From Azadirachta indica (Eukaryota; Streptophyta; Magnoliopsida; Sapindales; Meliaceae), in contig CM040446.1 of assembly GCA_022749755.1 (NCBI GenBank), positions 8,890,367 to 8,954,366 on the forward strand: DNA of 64,000 nt, in the 5' to 3' direction. The notes beneath the pieces were generated by a model that was not told the origin of the DNA, made no database searches, and saw nothing but the letters and a program-made list of their open reading frames with translations. Each line of letters begins with the position of its first letter. Position 1 is the first letter of the stretch. The position numbers and the translations under genes were made by a program. Shown piece by piece: positions 22,701-31,860 of the stretch.

Positions 22701-23916
22701 TGATTCATAAGTGACAGAGATAACCAATCTTTAAATTATAGTAGTCAATTCTAATAGTAGAACAAATCATTTGTCAATGCATCAAAACTTAACCTAATAA
22801 ATATTTTTAAGAAAGGCTTAATAATGATTTAGCTTCTTTTTTTTTTTAATTTCTAGGGGAAGGGGAGGGGTTGGGGTAGGATATTTTTTATGGGCCAACA
22901 ATCTGCTACTATATGTACCAACATTTTCTAATGTCTGTATGAATAAAGTGGGATATAAAAAATTAACCATCAACTATTTTCAATCCTTTTTCTTTATTTA
23001 CATAGATACTATCATTCCTTTGATTTTCTCCAATATTTTATTTACTTTCTTAGGGCATACATGTTTGACAACATTGGAAATATACATTAATAACATAAAT
23101 ATCAGTTGGTAAACAATGGTCTATCATTAGTTATTGCAAATGTCTCAAAAAAAAAATATATTATTAACTATCTATCAATTTAAATTAGCATGAAATATTA
23201 AATGAATGGAATTGAAAACTAGGAATTCTTTAAAACTAGAGTAAGGTGCAAAATTGAAATAACACATCAATCATTCAAATCATCTTTAAGAATAATCCAA
23301 TGAATGATATAATTATAATTGGTACATACTTTGAATCTTTTCGTTTTATATATCAGTCAAATTAGTACTTACACATTAAAAAGAAAAAAACAATACGTGA
23401 TACATATATACTGTCACAATATATATATATATATATATTTGGTTATTGATCTGCTAGTACAACTTTTACTAACTAATATGCTAATATGCTATATATATAC
23501 ACACCATCTTCCTATGACTTTCTGAAGGAAAATAATTTAGATTTTTATTATTTGAACAATTTTTTTCGTCGTTTTATGTTAATTAAAATATACTCAATTT
23601 TATTTTATTTTTTTAATTTTTGGTAGTGTCCTAAACAACCCACAAATTCAGAGTGTGGGTATTATGTAATGAAGTATATGAAAGATATTATTGAAGATTC
23701 AAATATTTACATCAAACAAAAGGTTAAAATTATAACTTTGCAATTATTTCACTTATTTTATTAATTTTTTAAACATGCATGACTTCTAATGTTATTTTAT
23801 TTTAATTTCATTATGTGTAATATCTTGTGCAGTTTGAAAAAAAATGCTCATACAAACAAGAAAAGATAGACGAGATGAAAAAAGATTGGGCTGAATTTGT
23901 TCTGTCAATTTTGTAA
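19715..23916 (+). pseudogene. CACTA second gene: Transposase_24-like plus Ulp1-like cysteine protease
   Basis: A multi-exon gene. Exons seen: 19715-20009 (MTFFQEDNYDDVGTSPENSL; TKEKSYRYRLLIVFNKKRQ); 20104-20325 (KAVERWKAFNNRLTSRYILP; YKFIEQSHWQSFVKNRLVED), resembling plant En/Spm Transposase_24 proteins; 20402-20690; 20860-21260 with a Gln/Glu-rich coiled coil (KEQQKMMQEQQRLLIE, EENQQMQEKLTLLQSELEAL); 21350-21605 (ENIVTHGAIMPTNDPKATIH). A C48/Ulp1-like protease follows in pieces: 22066-22240, 22350-22456 (FHWMLVIIDPYND), 22582-22650, 23627-23722 (CPKQPTNSECGYYVMKYMKD) and 23832-23916, ending FVLSIL. The His, Asp, Gln and Cys expected of a Ulp1 active site are present. Stops (e.g. 21053) and the lack of one clean frame suggest decay. 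Splice ends are inferred. Confidence 0.8.
22651..23626 (+). other. Long intron in the Ulp1-like region
   Basis: The donor (AATgtaagtac) is at about 22650. The next coding stretch starts at 23627 after a T-rich tract ending in tag. This intron is about 975 bp, against roughly 100 bp for the others, and includes a G-rich patch at 22856-22880 and a TA repeat near 23420-23440. It may contain an inserted small element; no ends were identified. Confidence 0.45.
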
Positions 23917-24635
23917 TTAAAATAATTGTATCTTTTTATTTTTTTGTTTTAGTTATATTTTCCAGTTTTACCCAACGAATTTCGACGGATATATTTGGTT
24001 ATAGGTCTATTGATCTACTTTTTATTCAATTTAATTATTAAGTCATAAATTAATTGATAAGTGCATTGACTTAAAAATATGGCAAAAATTACGAAAAATA
24101 AGGTTGCTACTTGTTAATTATCAAGCTCCCTACTGCTTGACTGCTTGTTGCTGATTCTGCTTCCTATTATTAACTGTACGTTTTTTATTTTTCTGCTATT
24201 TTCTTCTCCTAATGTTACTTTGTTGTAGCCATTTCTGCTATAGTTTATTATTGTTTTAACTAACTATTGATAAAGTTGTAAATATATACTGTTATTGGGA
24301 GATACTTGTTTTTTTTATGACTGCTATGTTTAGTTTTATAATAATTAGTGGATAAAACAGCTATGTATGTGATATCTAGCATCAGTTTGCTGTTGTTTCT
24401 GGTTCATGTTCTGTTGCTGTTGTGCTACTGTTTATATTTGCAATTTGTAATGATACGGACTCTTTTAATTTAGACTTTTTTCTAATCAATGTTTAATATA
24501 TTTTTAAATAATTAATAAGATACACATATGTATAAATTAATGAGTGATATTATTGTCCTCTACATATTTTATATATATATATACACATATACATATATGT
24601 ATATGTATATTTTTTGATAAATTAATTTTTATTTA
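23917..24635 (+). other. 3' untranslated region of the CACTA element
   Basis: AT-rich, with another CTG/GCT-rich patch at about 24120-24440 resembling 13770-14060 and 18440-18960, and a TA/CA repeat at 24570-24612. No coding signal. Confidence 0.55.
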
Positions 24636-24639
24636 ATTG

Positions 24640-25007
24640 AATGTTGTTATAATAACCATTTTTATTGTTATTTTTAAGAATTATAATTTTAAAAATTTTA
24701 ATAACTGTTAAAAACTGTCTTCTTATATATTTAAATATTATTAAAAGTAAATTTCTTATAAAATTTTAACAACTGTTAAATATTGTCCTCTTATAAATTT
24801 AAATATTGTTATAAAGGGTTCTCTTATAAATTCGAGTACTATTTAAAACTGTTTTCTTATAAATTTAAAAACTAATAAAAACAGTCTTCTTATCATAACA
24901 AAAGAGAATGGTTTTTGATAGTTTAAGACACGTCAAAAGAAGACGGTTTGTAAGACGTTCTAAAAGAATTTTTAAAATGTTTTATAACAGTTTTAAATGT
25001 ATAATAG
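24640..25007 (+). repeat. CACTA subterminal repeats
   Basis: Five or more variants of '(c/t)ttataaatttaaa-tattgtta-aaa' and 'aactgt(t)ctt' are spaced irregularly (e.g. near 24720, 24785, 24830, 24860 and 24885). Arrays of short repeats next to the termini are typical of CACTA elements, where they bind the transposon-encoded TnpA-type protein (family knowledge). Confidence 0.6.
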
Positions 25008-25017
25008 TCTAGTAGTG
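25008..25017 (-). repeat. CACTA 3' terminal inverted repeat
   Basis: TCTAGTAGTG on the plus strand, CACTACTAGA read inward. It is immediately followed by gypsy LTR sequence (TTGATAACCTAAC, matching 6562 onward), so the element's 3' border is exact. Confidence 0.85.
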
Positions 25018-25326
25018 TTGATAACCTAACTTTTGACATTTTCTCTTTATATTTACTTATAAAAAGGCTTTCATTTCTTGAAATCAAACAAACAATTTTG
25101 AGTGTTAAATTATTTCTTATAAGTTCTTATTCCTAAACTTATCATCTAAATTCTTAAGTGTTTTCTTAAGGATTCTTGGTGTGGCGTTTGAGTAAATTAT
25201 AATTTTGGTTCTTATCTACATAGGTATCGAGTCAAGACTTTATAAACTTGCGTCTTGGAAAAATCTTGGGGTTCTTTACTACATTCGGTGTTGGATTTTA
25301 TCACGATATTGGCGAGATTCGTATCA
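25018..25326 (+). mobile_element. 3' LTR remnant of the plus-strand gypsy
   Basis: It matches 6562-6912 of the 5' LTR (ttgataacctaacttttgac, tataaaaaggctttcatt, ggtatcgagtcaa) with one internal deletion of about 48 bp near 25133. It ends GTATCA and is followed by the TTATT duplication. The first two-thirds of this LTR and most of pol are gone. Confidence 0.92.
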
Positions 25327-25331
25327 TTATT
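25327..25331 (+). other. Target site duplication TTATT (right copy)
   Basis: Pairs with 6077-6081 and bounds the 19-kb nested gypsy insertion. Confidence 0.9.
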
Positions 25332-26605
25332 ACTTGTAGGAATTATTGTAGAAAGCTCAAAAACAAACCCAAGATGCTGGAAGGCCCGTGTTTGCTGAAC
25401 ATAGTTCGTATTTTCTAGCATAACTTTGTCCTCAACACTCGTATTTAGGTAATACAAAATAATTTAAAAACTAGATATAATGATTTACAACCTACATTTC
25501 AAAGAGAAAGCAAATGTTGAAGTTTTGGGGGTCAAAACTCCAGCTGGACATAAGACAATTGAAGACAGACTTTTCTTGACATGTGGGAGTGAATTTTGAA
25601 TTAATTGTCGACAAAATGAGTAAGAGGGATGACTTTGGAGGTAATGCTGAGGCTGAGAACGAATTGGGGAAGAATTTGATGAATAATAAGGTTTTATAAA
25701 GAGTGAGTTTTTCATTAGAGGGAGAGGATTGCTAGATTGAAGAGGAGGACATTCCTGCTGGGCTGAATTATCATTTTCTTTAAAACTTGGTGGTGAACTT
25801 TCGAAAAGGAAAGCTTTCTTTAAGTTTGATTATTTTTCAAATATGTTTAGAACTTTTATAATTAGATTCATAAATTTGAATTTAAGAATGAAAGTGTAAA
25901 CATATTTTGAGAGTTTGGCTGTGCTATTCAAATGGTACTGAATATTTTGTGAAATATAATTAATTTCAAGATTGAGATTATTTCTTATTCATTGATCTGT
26001 ATAATTTTGATTATTTGCTATCTATTATTTGTGATTGAAATTAATTTGAGAATTAAGGAGTTAAAAACATCGTCTTACCTTAGTTAAGCTCTTTTGAACA
26101 AGTATTTAAATTAAATCTATTGAGTTGGTTTGATTTAAATGGTTAAATGATTTTCTTATAATAATACAATTAATTAGGTAGAAGTCTCATATCAAGGATA
26201 TATTTAATTAATTGTAAGTGAAAATTACCATAATCATTGAAATCCTCTAACTTTAGTGGAAAAACCAATAATCTAAAATACATAATGGTTGTTTAATTCA
26301 CCTTATGTTTCAATACCAGATTAGATAACTAGCCAAACCCCATTTAATTTCATTGAATTCAACAGAATTTTATAGATTTCAAGTTCTTGTAATTTAGCTA
26401 TTTAATCAGTTCAATTGAAATAATCTGAATTTGTCATTTGATTGCATTAAAGTATTTACGATTTTATGTTTGCTTAAGTTAATAATTAACAAAAAACAAT
26501 AAAGATTTAAATCATTACAATTCCGCGAGAGATCGACGTCGGAGTAAATTTATCGTTAGCTATTAATGATTCGTGCACTTGCCAATATTTAAAATTTGCA
26601 CATCA
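25332..26605 (+). mobile_element. Remainder of Athila-like 5' LTR
   Basis: It continues the LTR begun at 5998. It aligns with 42897-44178 of the solo copy along its length (acttgtaggaattattgtag; gcacttgcca...aaatttgcacatca) and ends CATCA. A tRNA-Asp type PBS follows. Confidence 0.9.
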
Positions 26606-26611
26606 AATTTT

Positions 26612-26629
26612 TGGTGCCGTTGCCGGAGA
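26612..26629 (+). other. Primer binding site, tRNA-Asp type
   Basis: TGGTGCCGTTGCCGGAGA starts six bases after the LTR end. It differs at two positions from TGGCGCCGTTGCCGGGGA, the tRNA-Asp complement used by many Athila elements. Confidence 0.85.
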
Positions 26630-26754
26630 ATTGGTGTTTAAATTCTATATTTGTTTTCTTTGTTGATATTTTTTTTATTTGTTTTGAGTGTTTCATTTAT
26701 TGCTATTTTATTTTATTTCTTTGTAGCTTAATTTTTTTTTTCTTTTATTAGGTA

Positions 26755-27775
26755 CATACACGGTAACAATTTTCAAAGGGGAGATCTTGGGGAGAAAAGA
26801 GATAATCTCTTAAGAATAAGGGAAAACTTGAGACAACTAGTTGAAGAACATCAATTACGTACTGAACAAGAAGAAGAAATTGTTGAGGAAACAGCAACCA
26901 TGGAGCCCCAAACAACGGAAGTAGCTAAAAGACAAAGGGTGATGAAGGAGTATGCAAGGGCAATCATTAGCACTTCTACATCTTTTATGCTACCTTTTCT
27001 CAAATGAAGGAAGAGCCTTTCCATGAAGCGTGGGATAGATTTAAGATGCTTCTTATCCAATATCCTCACCATCATTTTCCGCTGCAGCTACAAAACCAAT
27101 TTTTCTATTATGGATTGACGCAACAATATCAATACACAGTTGATAATGCTGCCAGTGGAGACATATGAGCTATATGAAATGTTGGGTGCTAATTCGCAGC
27201 AAAAGAGTGCAAGAGGAAGGAGAGTTGGGGTGCATGATTTAAGCTCTAACAATGAAATGGCAATGCAACTTGCTATATTGACTAAGCAAGCCAAACTCCT
27301 TACGACCAATAACCAGCCAACTCATAAGGTATGTGGAATTTGTGGTATTTATGGGCATAATGCTAACACTTGTTCTTTATCTTGTGATTCTTATATAGGT
27401 GGTGAACAAGAACAAGCTAATTTGATGGAGTCTTACCAACCTAAGCCAAGACATGATCCTTTTGCAAACACATATAACCCAAGTTGAAGAAATCATCCGA
27501 ATTTCTCTTGGAAGACTAATAACAATCCAACATATGCTCAAAACTCAAGGTCAATTCAACATCAAATCCAAACCATGCCACCTGAACAACCTAGAAGACC
27601 AACATTGGAGGAGAGCTTGAACACCTTCATTCAAGTCAGTAAAGAAAACTATGAAAGACATAGTCAAAGGTTAGATTCCTTAGAAGCATCTATGAAGAGG
27701 GTAGAAATGCAAGTTGGGCAACTTGCAGAACACATGCAAGGACATCAAAAAGGAAAGCTACCCAGCTAACCCGAG
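26755..27775 (+). pseudogene. Athila-like gag, broken
   Basis: The N-terminal part is RDNLLRIRENLRQLVEEHQL. The central capsid helices follow (EEPFHEAWDRFKMLLIQYPH; FFYYGLTQQYQYTVDNAASG), then the CCHC knuckle CGICGIYGHNANTC near 27335-27380 and a C-terminal coiled coil (TLEESLNTFIQVSKENYERH; LDSLEASMKRVEMQVGQLAE). A segment before EEPFHEAW appears deleted relative to other Athila gags. Stops at 27005 (in one frame), 27168, 27485 and 27767 break the frame. Confidence 0.85.
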
Positions 27776-28957
27776 CAACCGAAAGCTATTACAGTCTTAC
27801 GAAGTGATAAAATTATTAACAAACATTTTGATAATAAAAATTCTAATGATTTACCACTTGATGCAGAAAATGGGGAGCAAGAAGTTTCCAAAGAAGAACA
27901 AGCTAAAGATCCCTAGCCTTTTAAGCATTCCGAGAAGAGCGAAGAAAAGGATTCAGCTTCTACTCTAACCCTCCATAAGGCAACCGAGCCTTATAGGCCT
28001 CCAATTCCTTATCCGCACCGTTTAAGAGACAATAAGCAAGATAAACAATTTTCTATGATTTTTGAGATGTTTTTTAAGGTTCATATTAATTTACCTCTTT
28101 TGGATGTTATTAGGAATATACCATCATATACAATATTTTTTAAGGAACTCAACACCAAAAAGAGAAGATATGAGAAGAATGAGAAAGTCATGGTCTCAGA
28201 AGTTGCTAGTGCAGTGCTTCAACAAAAATTGCCTCCAAAATTAAAAGATCCCGGAAGTTTCAACATAAACATAACTATGGGAGACAAGAAGATAGCTAAA
28301 GCCATGCTAGACTTAAGAGCAAGTATTAATCTAATGTCATACTCCATATACTTGCAACTAGGTTTAGAGAAGCTTAAGTCTATAACTATGACACTTCAAC
28401 TTGCGAATAGGTCAATTAAATATCCAAAGGGAATAATTGAGGATTTGTTGGTGCAAGTAGACAAACTCATTGTACCAGTGGACTTTGTGGTTTTGGAGAT
28501 GAAAGGAACACCTTCAAAGGACAAAGAGCATACAATTCTTCTTGGTAGACCATTCATGGCAACCACCAAGATAATTATTGATGTCCAAAATGGGAGGTTA
28601 TCAATGAGGGTCTTAGGAGAAACCGTCCAATTTAAAGTATTTGATTCTTTATCGATTTCTTCTATTTCTACTAAACATGAGTGTTTTTTTATTGATTGTA
28701 TAGACTCACTTGTTTATAGCACTTATTTGTTGGAAAAAATGGAGGATAAACTTGAAGTTGCACTTGTTGGTGAGAGAGTAGAAGAAACACTTGAAGAAGA
28801 GACTAAGAGATACCATGAGATGCTAGATAAAGCTAAAGCAATTTCAGAAGAACCTAGCAAACCCTTAGAGTTACCAAAATCCTTACCGAGAACAGAAATC
28901 ACTCCACCTAAAATTGAGCTTCAAGAATTGCCTAAACATCTTAAATACATTTTTTAG
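27776..28957 (+). pseudogene. Athila-like gag-pol: protease domain
   Basis: The open frame 28055-28957 holds the aspartic protease: DPGSFNINITMGDKKIAKAM, active site DLRASINLMS (normally DLGAS; the Gly is Arg here), ADRS-like ANRSIKYPKGIIEDLLVQVD and LLGRPFMATTKIIIDV. It ends ELPKHLKYIF, the usual entry to RT, but RT does not follow. Between 27776 and 28054 the frame is shifted but still readable (PEQPKAITVLRSDK; HKATEPYRPPIPYPHRLRDN). Confidence 0.88.
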
Positions 28958-30027
28958 GAGAGAAGCATACATACCCTGTAATCATTTCATTGTTTATTCT
29001 TTTACTACATATGCACTTTATGCCATTATTGATTTGAATCTTCATTTGATGAAATCACATAATTAGAGGATAATGTGCAAGATAGTGTAGATTCATAGAA
29101 CCCTAATTGTGAGATTTTGAGCCCTGAAGCTTCTATTCTGAGTGTTTATCACTACTCTATATTTACTTGTCATTTTTTCTTTCAAATGATCTCATTATAC
29201 TTTGTTTTGGTTAATTATCTTGATTATTCTTACTTTGATTGTAATACTAATTGTATGATACATGAGAAGTGATTCTAGGCCTTATTTGAATCATTTGCGC
29301 CTTTCTTGCCTACCTAATGTATATTCTTCCTTAGCAACTATTTTGAGCCTCAATATGTTCTTTTTCTTTCTTAAAACCAATCACAATCAAACCCAATAGC
29401 CAAGTATCCAATATTCTTATCTTTATTCTATTCTTTGAGCTGTAAATGAGTTGATTGGATATGTGTCTTGTAATAGGTTTAGGGGTTATTATTTCTTGAA
29501 ATAGTGCTTAGTGTTAATAATGTTTTATCAATGTGTTGCACTAAGGAAAAAAAAAAAAGGAGAAATGCTAGGGTTGATTATGAAAGTGCAGTAAAAAAAA
29601 AAAAAAAAGATAGGGCTGCAAAATGAAATTTGAGATTGAAAAAAAAAAGAAAATGAAAAAAGGGGTGAATGTAAATGAGTGGTTGCAGAATATGAAAGAA
29701 AATTAAAAAATGAGAATTTGATGATAGGTGCACATATTATTAAGTTCTTATGGCTTTGTTTTATCTTTTATCCACTGATTTTTATCCTTACCTTACCCAA
29801 TAGCCTCATTACAACCCAAAAAAAAAAAGTCCTATGTTGATGTTGTTTATCATATGATTAGTTTGCATTCATTGTCAGGAAAATCAAGCTGTTAGCATTC
29901 CATTCATGAGATCAGCATCATTACATCAAAAATAGCGTATTCTTCATTTTGTTTGTGAGCTTTGTTTTCCATTAAAAATCTAAACTTGATACTTGTCTCA
30001 CATATGGTTTAGTGATAACACAAATTT
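28958..30027 (+). other. 3' non-coding part of the Athila-like element
   Basis: Protease coding ends shortly after 28985 (reading HTL/PVIIS-like), with RT, RNase H and integrase missing. What follows is AT-rich with A-runs (29547-29562, 29592-29607, 29639-29648). It includes the phrase 'ttatccttaccttacccaatagcctcattacaaccc' split around 29785, which resembles 3' UTRs of Athila/Tat-type elements. The element is cut by the assembly gap; no 3' LTR is seen. Confidence 0.55.
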
Positions 30028-30127
30028 NNNNNNNNNNNNNNNNNNNNNNNNNNNNNNNNNNNNNNNNNNNNNNNNNNNNNNNNNNNNNNNNNNNNNNNNN
30101 NNNNNNNNNNNNNNNNNNNNNNNNNNN
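30028..30127. other. Assembly gap (100 N)
   Basis: Exactly 100 N, a conventional scaffold gap. It joins Athila 3' non-coding sequence to the middle of a gypsy gag, so the true distance and content are unknown. Confidence 0.98.
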
Positions 30128-31060
30128 TTTAATGATAGTGAATCGCTTGATGACAATGGAGAGGAAGAAGAGGTGAGACCGAGAGTAAGAAACAATAACA
30201 ATAGCAACAGTGGGGTCAAACTGAAAATTCCACCATTTTATGGAAGAATGGATTCTGAGGCATACTTGGATTGGGAAACGAAGATTGAATTAGTGTTTGA
30301 TTGCAATGACTACACTGAATCCAAGAAGTTGAAGCTTGCCGTGGCTGTTTTTGAAACTTATGCTATTACTTGGTGGGATGATACTAAGCAAAAGCGAAGG
30401 AGAAATAGGGAAAGGCCCATTGAAGAGTGGAGAGATCTAAAATCCATCATGCGCAAGAGATTTGTAACAAGCACTACTATAGAGAATTGTATAATCGACT
30501 TCAAAATCTCACTCAAGGGTCTAAGAGTGTTGAGGAATATTACAAGGAGATGGAGGTAGCAATGATAAGAGCAAATGTAGAGGAAGATAATGAAGCTACA
30601 ATGGCAAGATTCCTCAATGGTTTGAACAAGGAGATTTCTAATGTGGTTAAATTGCAGCCATATATGGAGCTAGAAGACTTGCTTCACCTTGCATTGAAGG
30701 TTGAGAAGCAATTGAAAAGGAGAGGTCGTACAAGTCAGTTTTCCTCCTATACTTCTTCATTCAAATCAAATTGGAGAAAAGATGATAAAGCTTCATCATC
30801 CAAGCCTAAAATTGAATCCAAAGAGTTTCCCAAAACATCCAACTCAAGCAAAGACAAGGGTAAGTTTGATTCTACTACTAACACCATAAATATTAAATAT
30901 TTTAAATGTCAAGGTGTAGGACATTACAAGCGGGATTGCCCAAATCAAAGAACCATATTCATGCTTGAGGGAGAGTACTATTCGGCCAGTGAAGAGGAGA
31001 ATGAACAAGAGACGATGCCAACTCTTGAAGATGCAAGTGATGAAGAAGGAGATGATCAAT
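30128..31060 (+). pseudogene. CRM-like gypsy gag, 5' cut by the gap
   Basis: Reads VKLKIPPFYGRMDSEAYLDW, YAITWWDDTKQKRRRNRERP and, after a frameshift near 30470, [41 protein letters not shown] Ser/Lys-rich linker follows, then a knuckle [15 protein letters not shown] in which the first Cys is Tyr. It ends in an acidic tract ([20 protein letters not shown]). It is homologous to, but clearly diverged from, the gag at 7464-8576. Confidence 0.88.
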
Positions 31061-31860
31061 TTACTATGGCAGAAAGTGGTAAGGCTCTTGTAATATGCAA
31101 GTCCAACAGGAAGAATGTGATCAAAGAGAGAATCTCTTCCATACTAGGTGTCTTGTAAAGGATAGGGTTTGTGATGTGATAATTGATGGTGGCAGTGTAA
31201 CTAATGTTGCTAGTACTACTCTTGTAGAAAAGTTGGGGTTACCTACTTTAAAACATCCACATCCTTACAAGTTGAAGTAGCTTAATGATTGTGGGGAAAT
31301 TAGGGTGACAAAGCAAGTTCTTGTTGCCTTCAAAATAGGCAAGTATAGAGATGAGTTGTTGTTTGATGTAGTACCCATGCATGTTGGTCATCTCTTGTTG
31401 GGACGCCCTTGGCAATTTGACAGAAGGGTGTTACATAATGGTTTTACAAATCATTATACTTTTGAGAAAGGATGGGAAGAAAATTACTCTTGTACCACTT
31501 TCACCTAAAGAAGTTTTGAAGGTGAGCTTAGAAGAATGCAAAGTCAGAGAGAAAACAAGAGTGAGAAGAAAAGAATGAGTGAAGGTGTAACAAAGGAGGG
31601 TGAGTTTTCAAAAGAAAAGAGTGGCAAAAATAATGAGAAAGAAAAAAAAGTGAGTTCGAATGGAGAGGGGCAGAATTCAAATTAGGGAAAAAGAGTGGAG
31701 GAAAAAGAAACAATTGAGTGTAAAAAGAAACAAGTGAGCTTTTATGCAAAAAGGAGTGATATTAGGGCGGCTTGGTTTTCCAACAAAAGTATACTTGTAC
31801 TTATGTACAAGGAACTTTACATAAAACACTAATGACCTTAATACTTCTTTTGCCTACTGC
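31061..31860 (+). pseudogene. CRM-like gypsy protease and linker
   Basis: The protease active site VIIDGGSVTNVAS is at about 31180-31218, followed by LGLPTLKHPHPYKL and a stop at 31278-31280. The next frame gives VAFKIGKYRDELLFDVVPMH, LLLGRPWQFDRRVL and NGFTNHYTF. The linker 31510-31750 is K/E-rich (KVREKTRVRRKE). Stops and shifts make it non-functional. Confidence 0.85.

Larger units (their letters stand above)
13560..25017 (+). mobile_element. CACTA (En/Spm-type) transposon, 5' end not found
   Basis: The 3' terminus ends in TCTAGTAGTG (25008-25017), the reverse complement of CACTACTAGA, a standard CACTA terminal inverted repeat. Inside are a TNP2-type transposase (14275-17655) and a second gene with a Transposase_24-like region and a Ulp1-like domain (19715-23916). 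I searched by eye for CACTAC... between 9684 and 14275 and found no matching 5' terminus. The left limit is set where coding-associated sequence begins; a block at 13565-13740 is repeated at 18290-18430. CACTA elements move by cut-and-paste with 3-bp target duplications; the 3' flank begins TTG. Confidence 0.8.
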
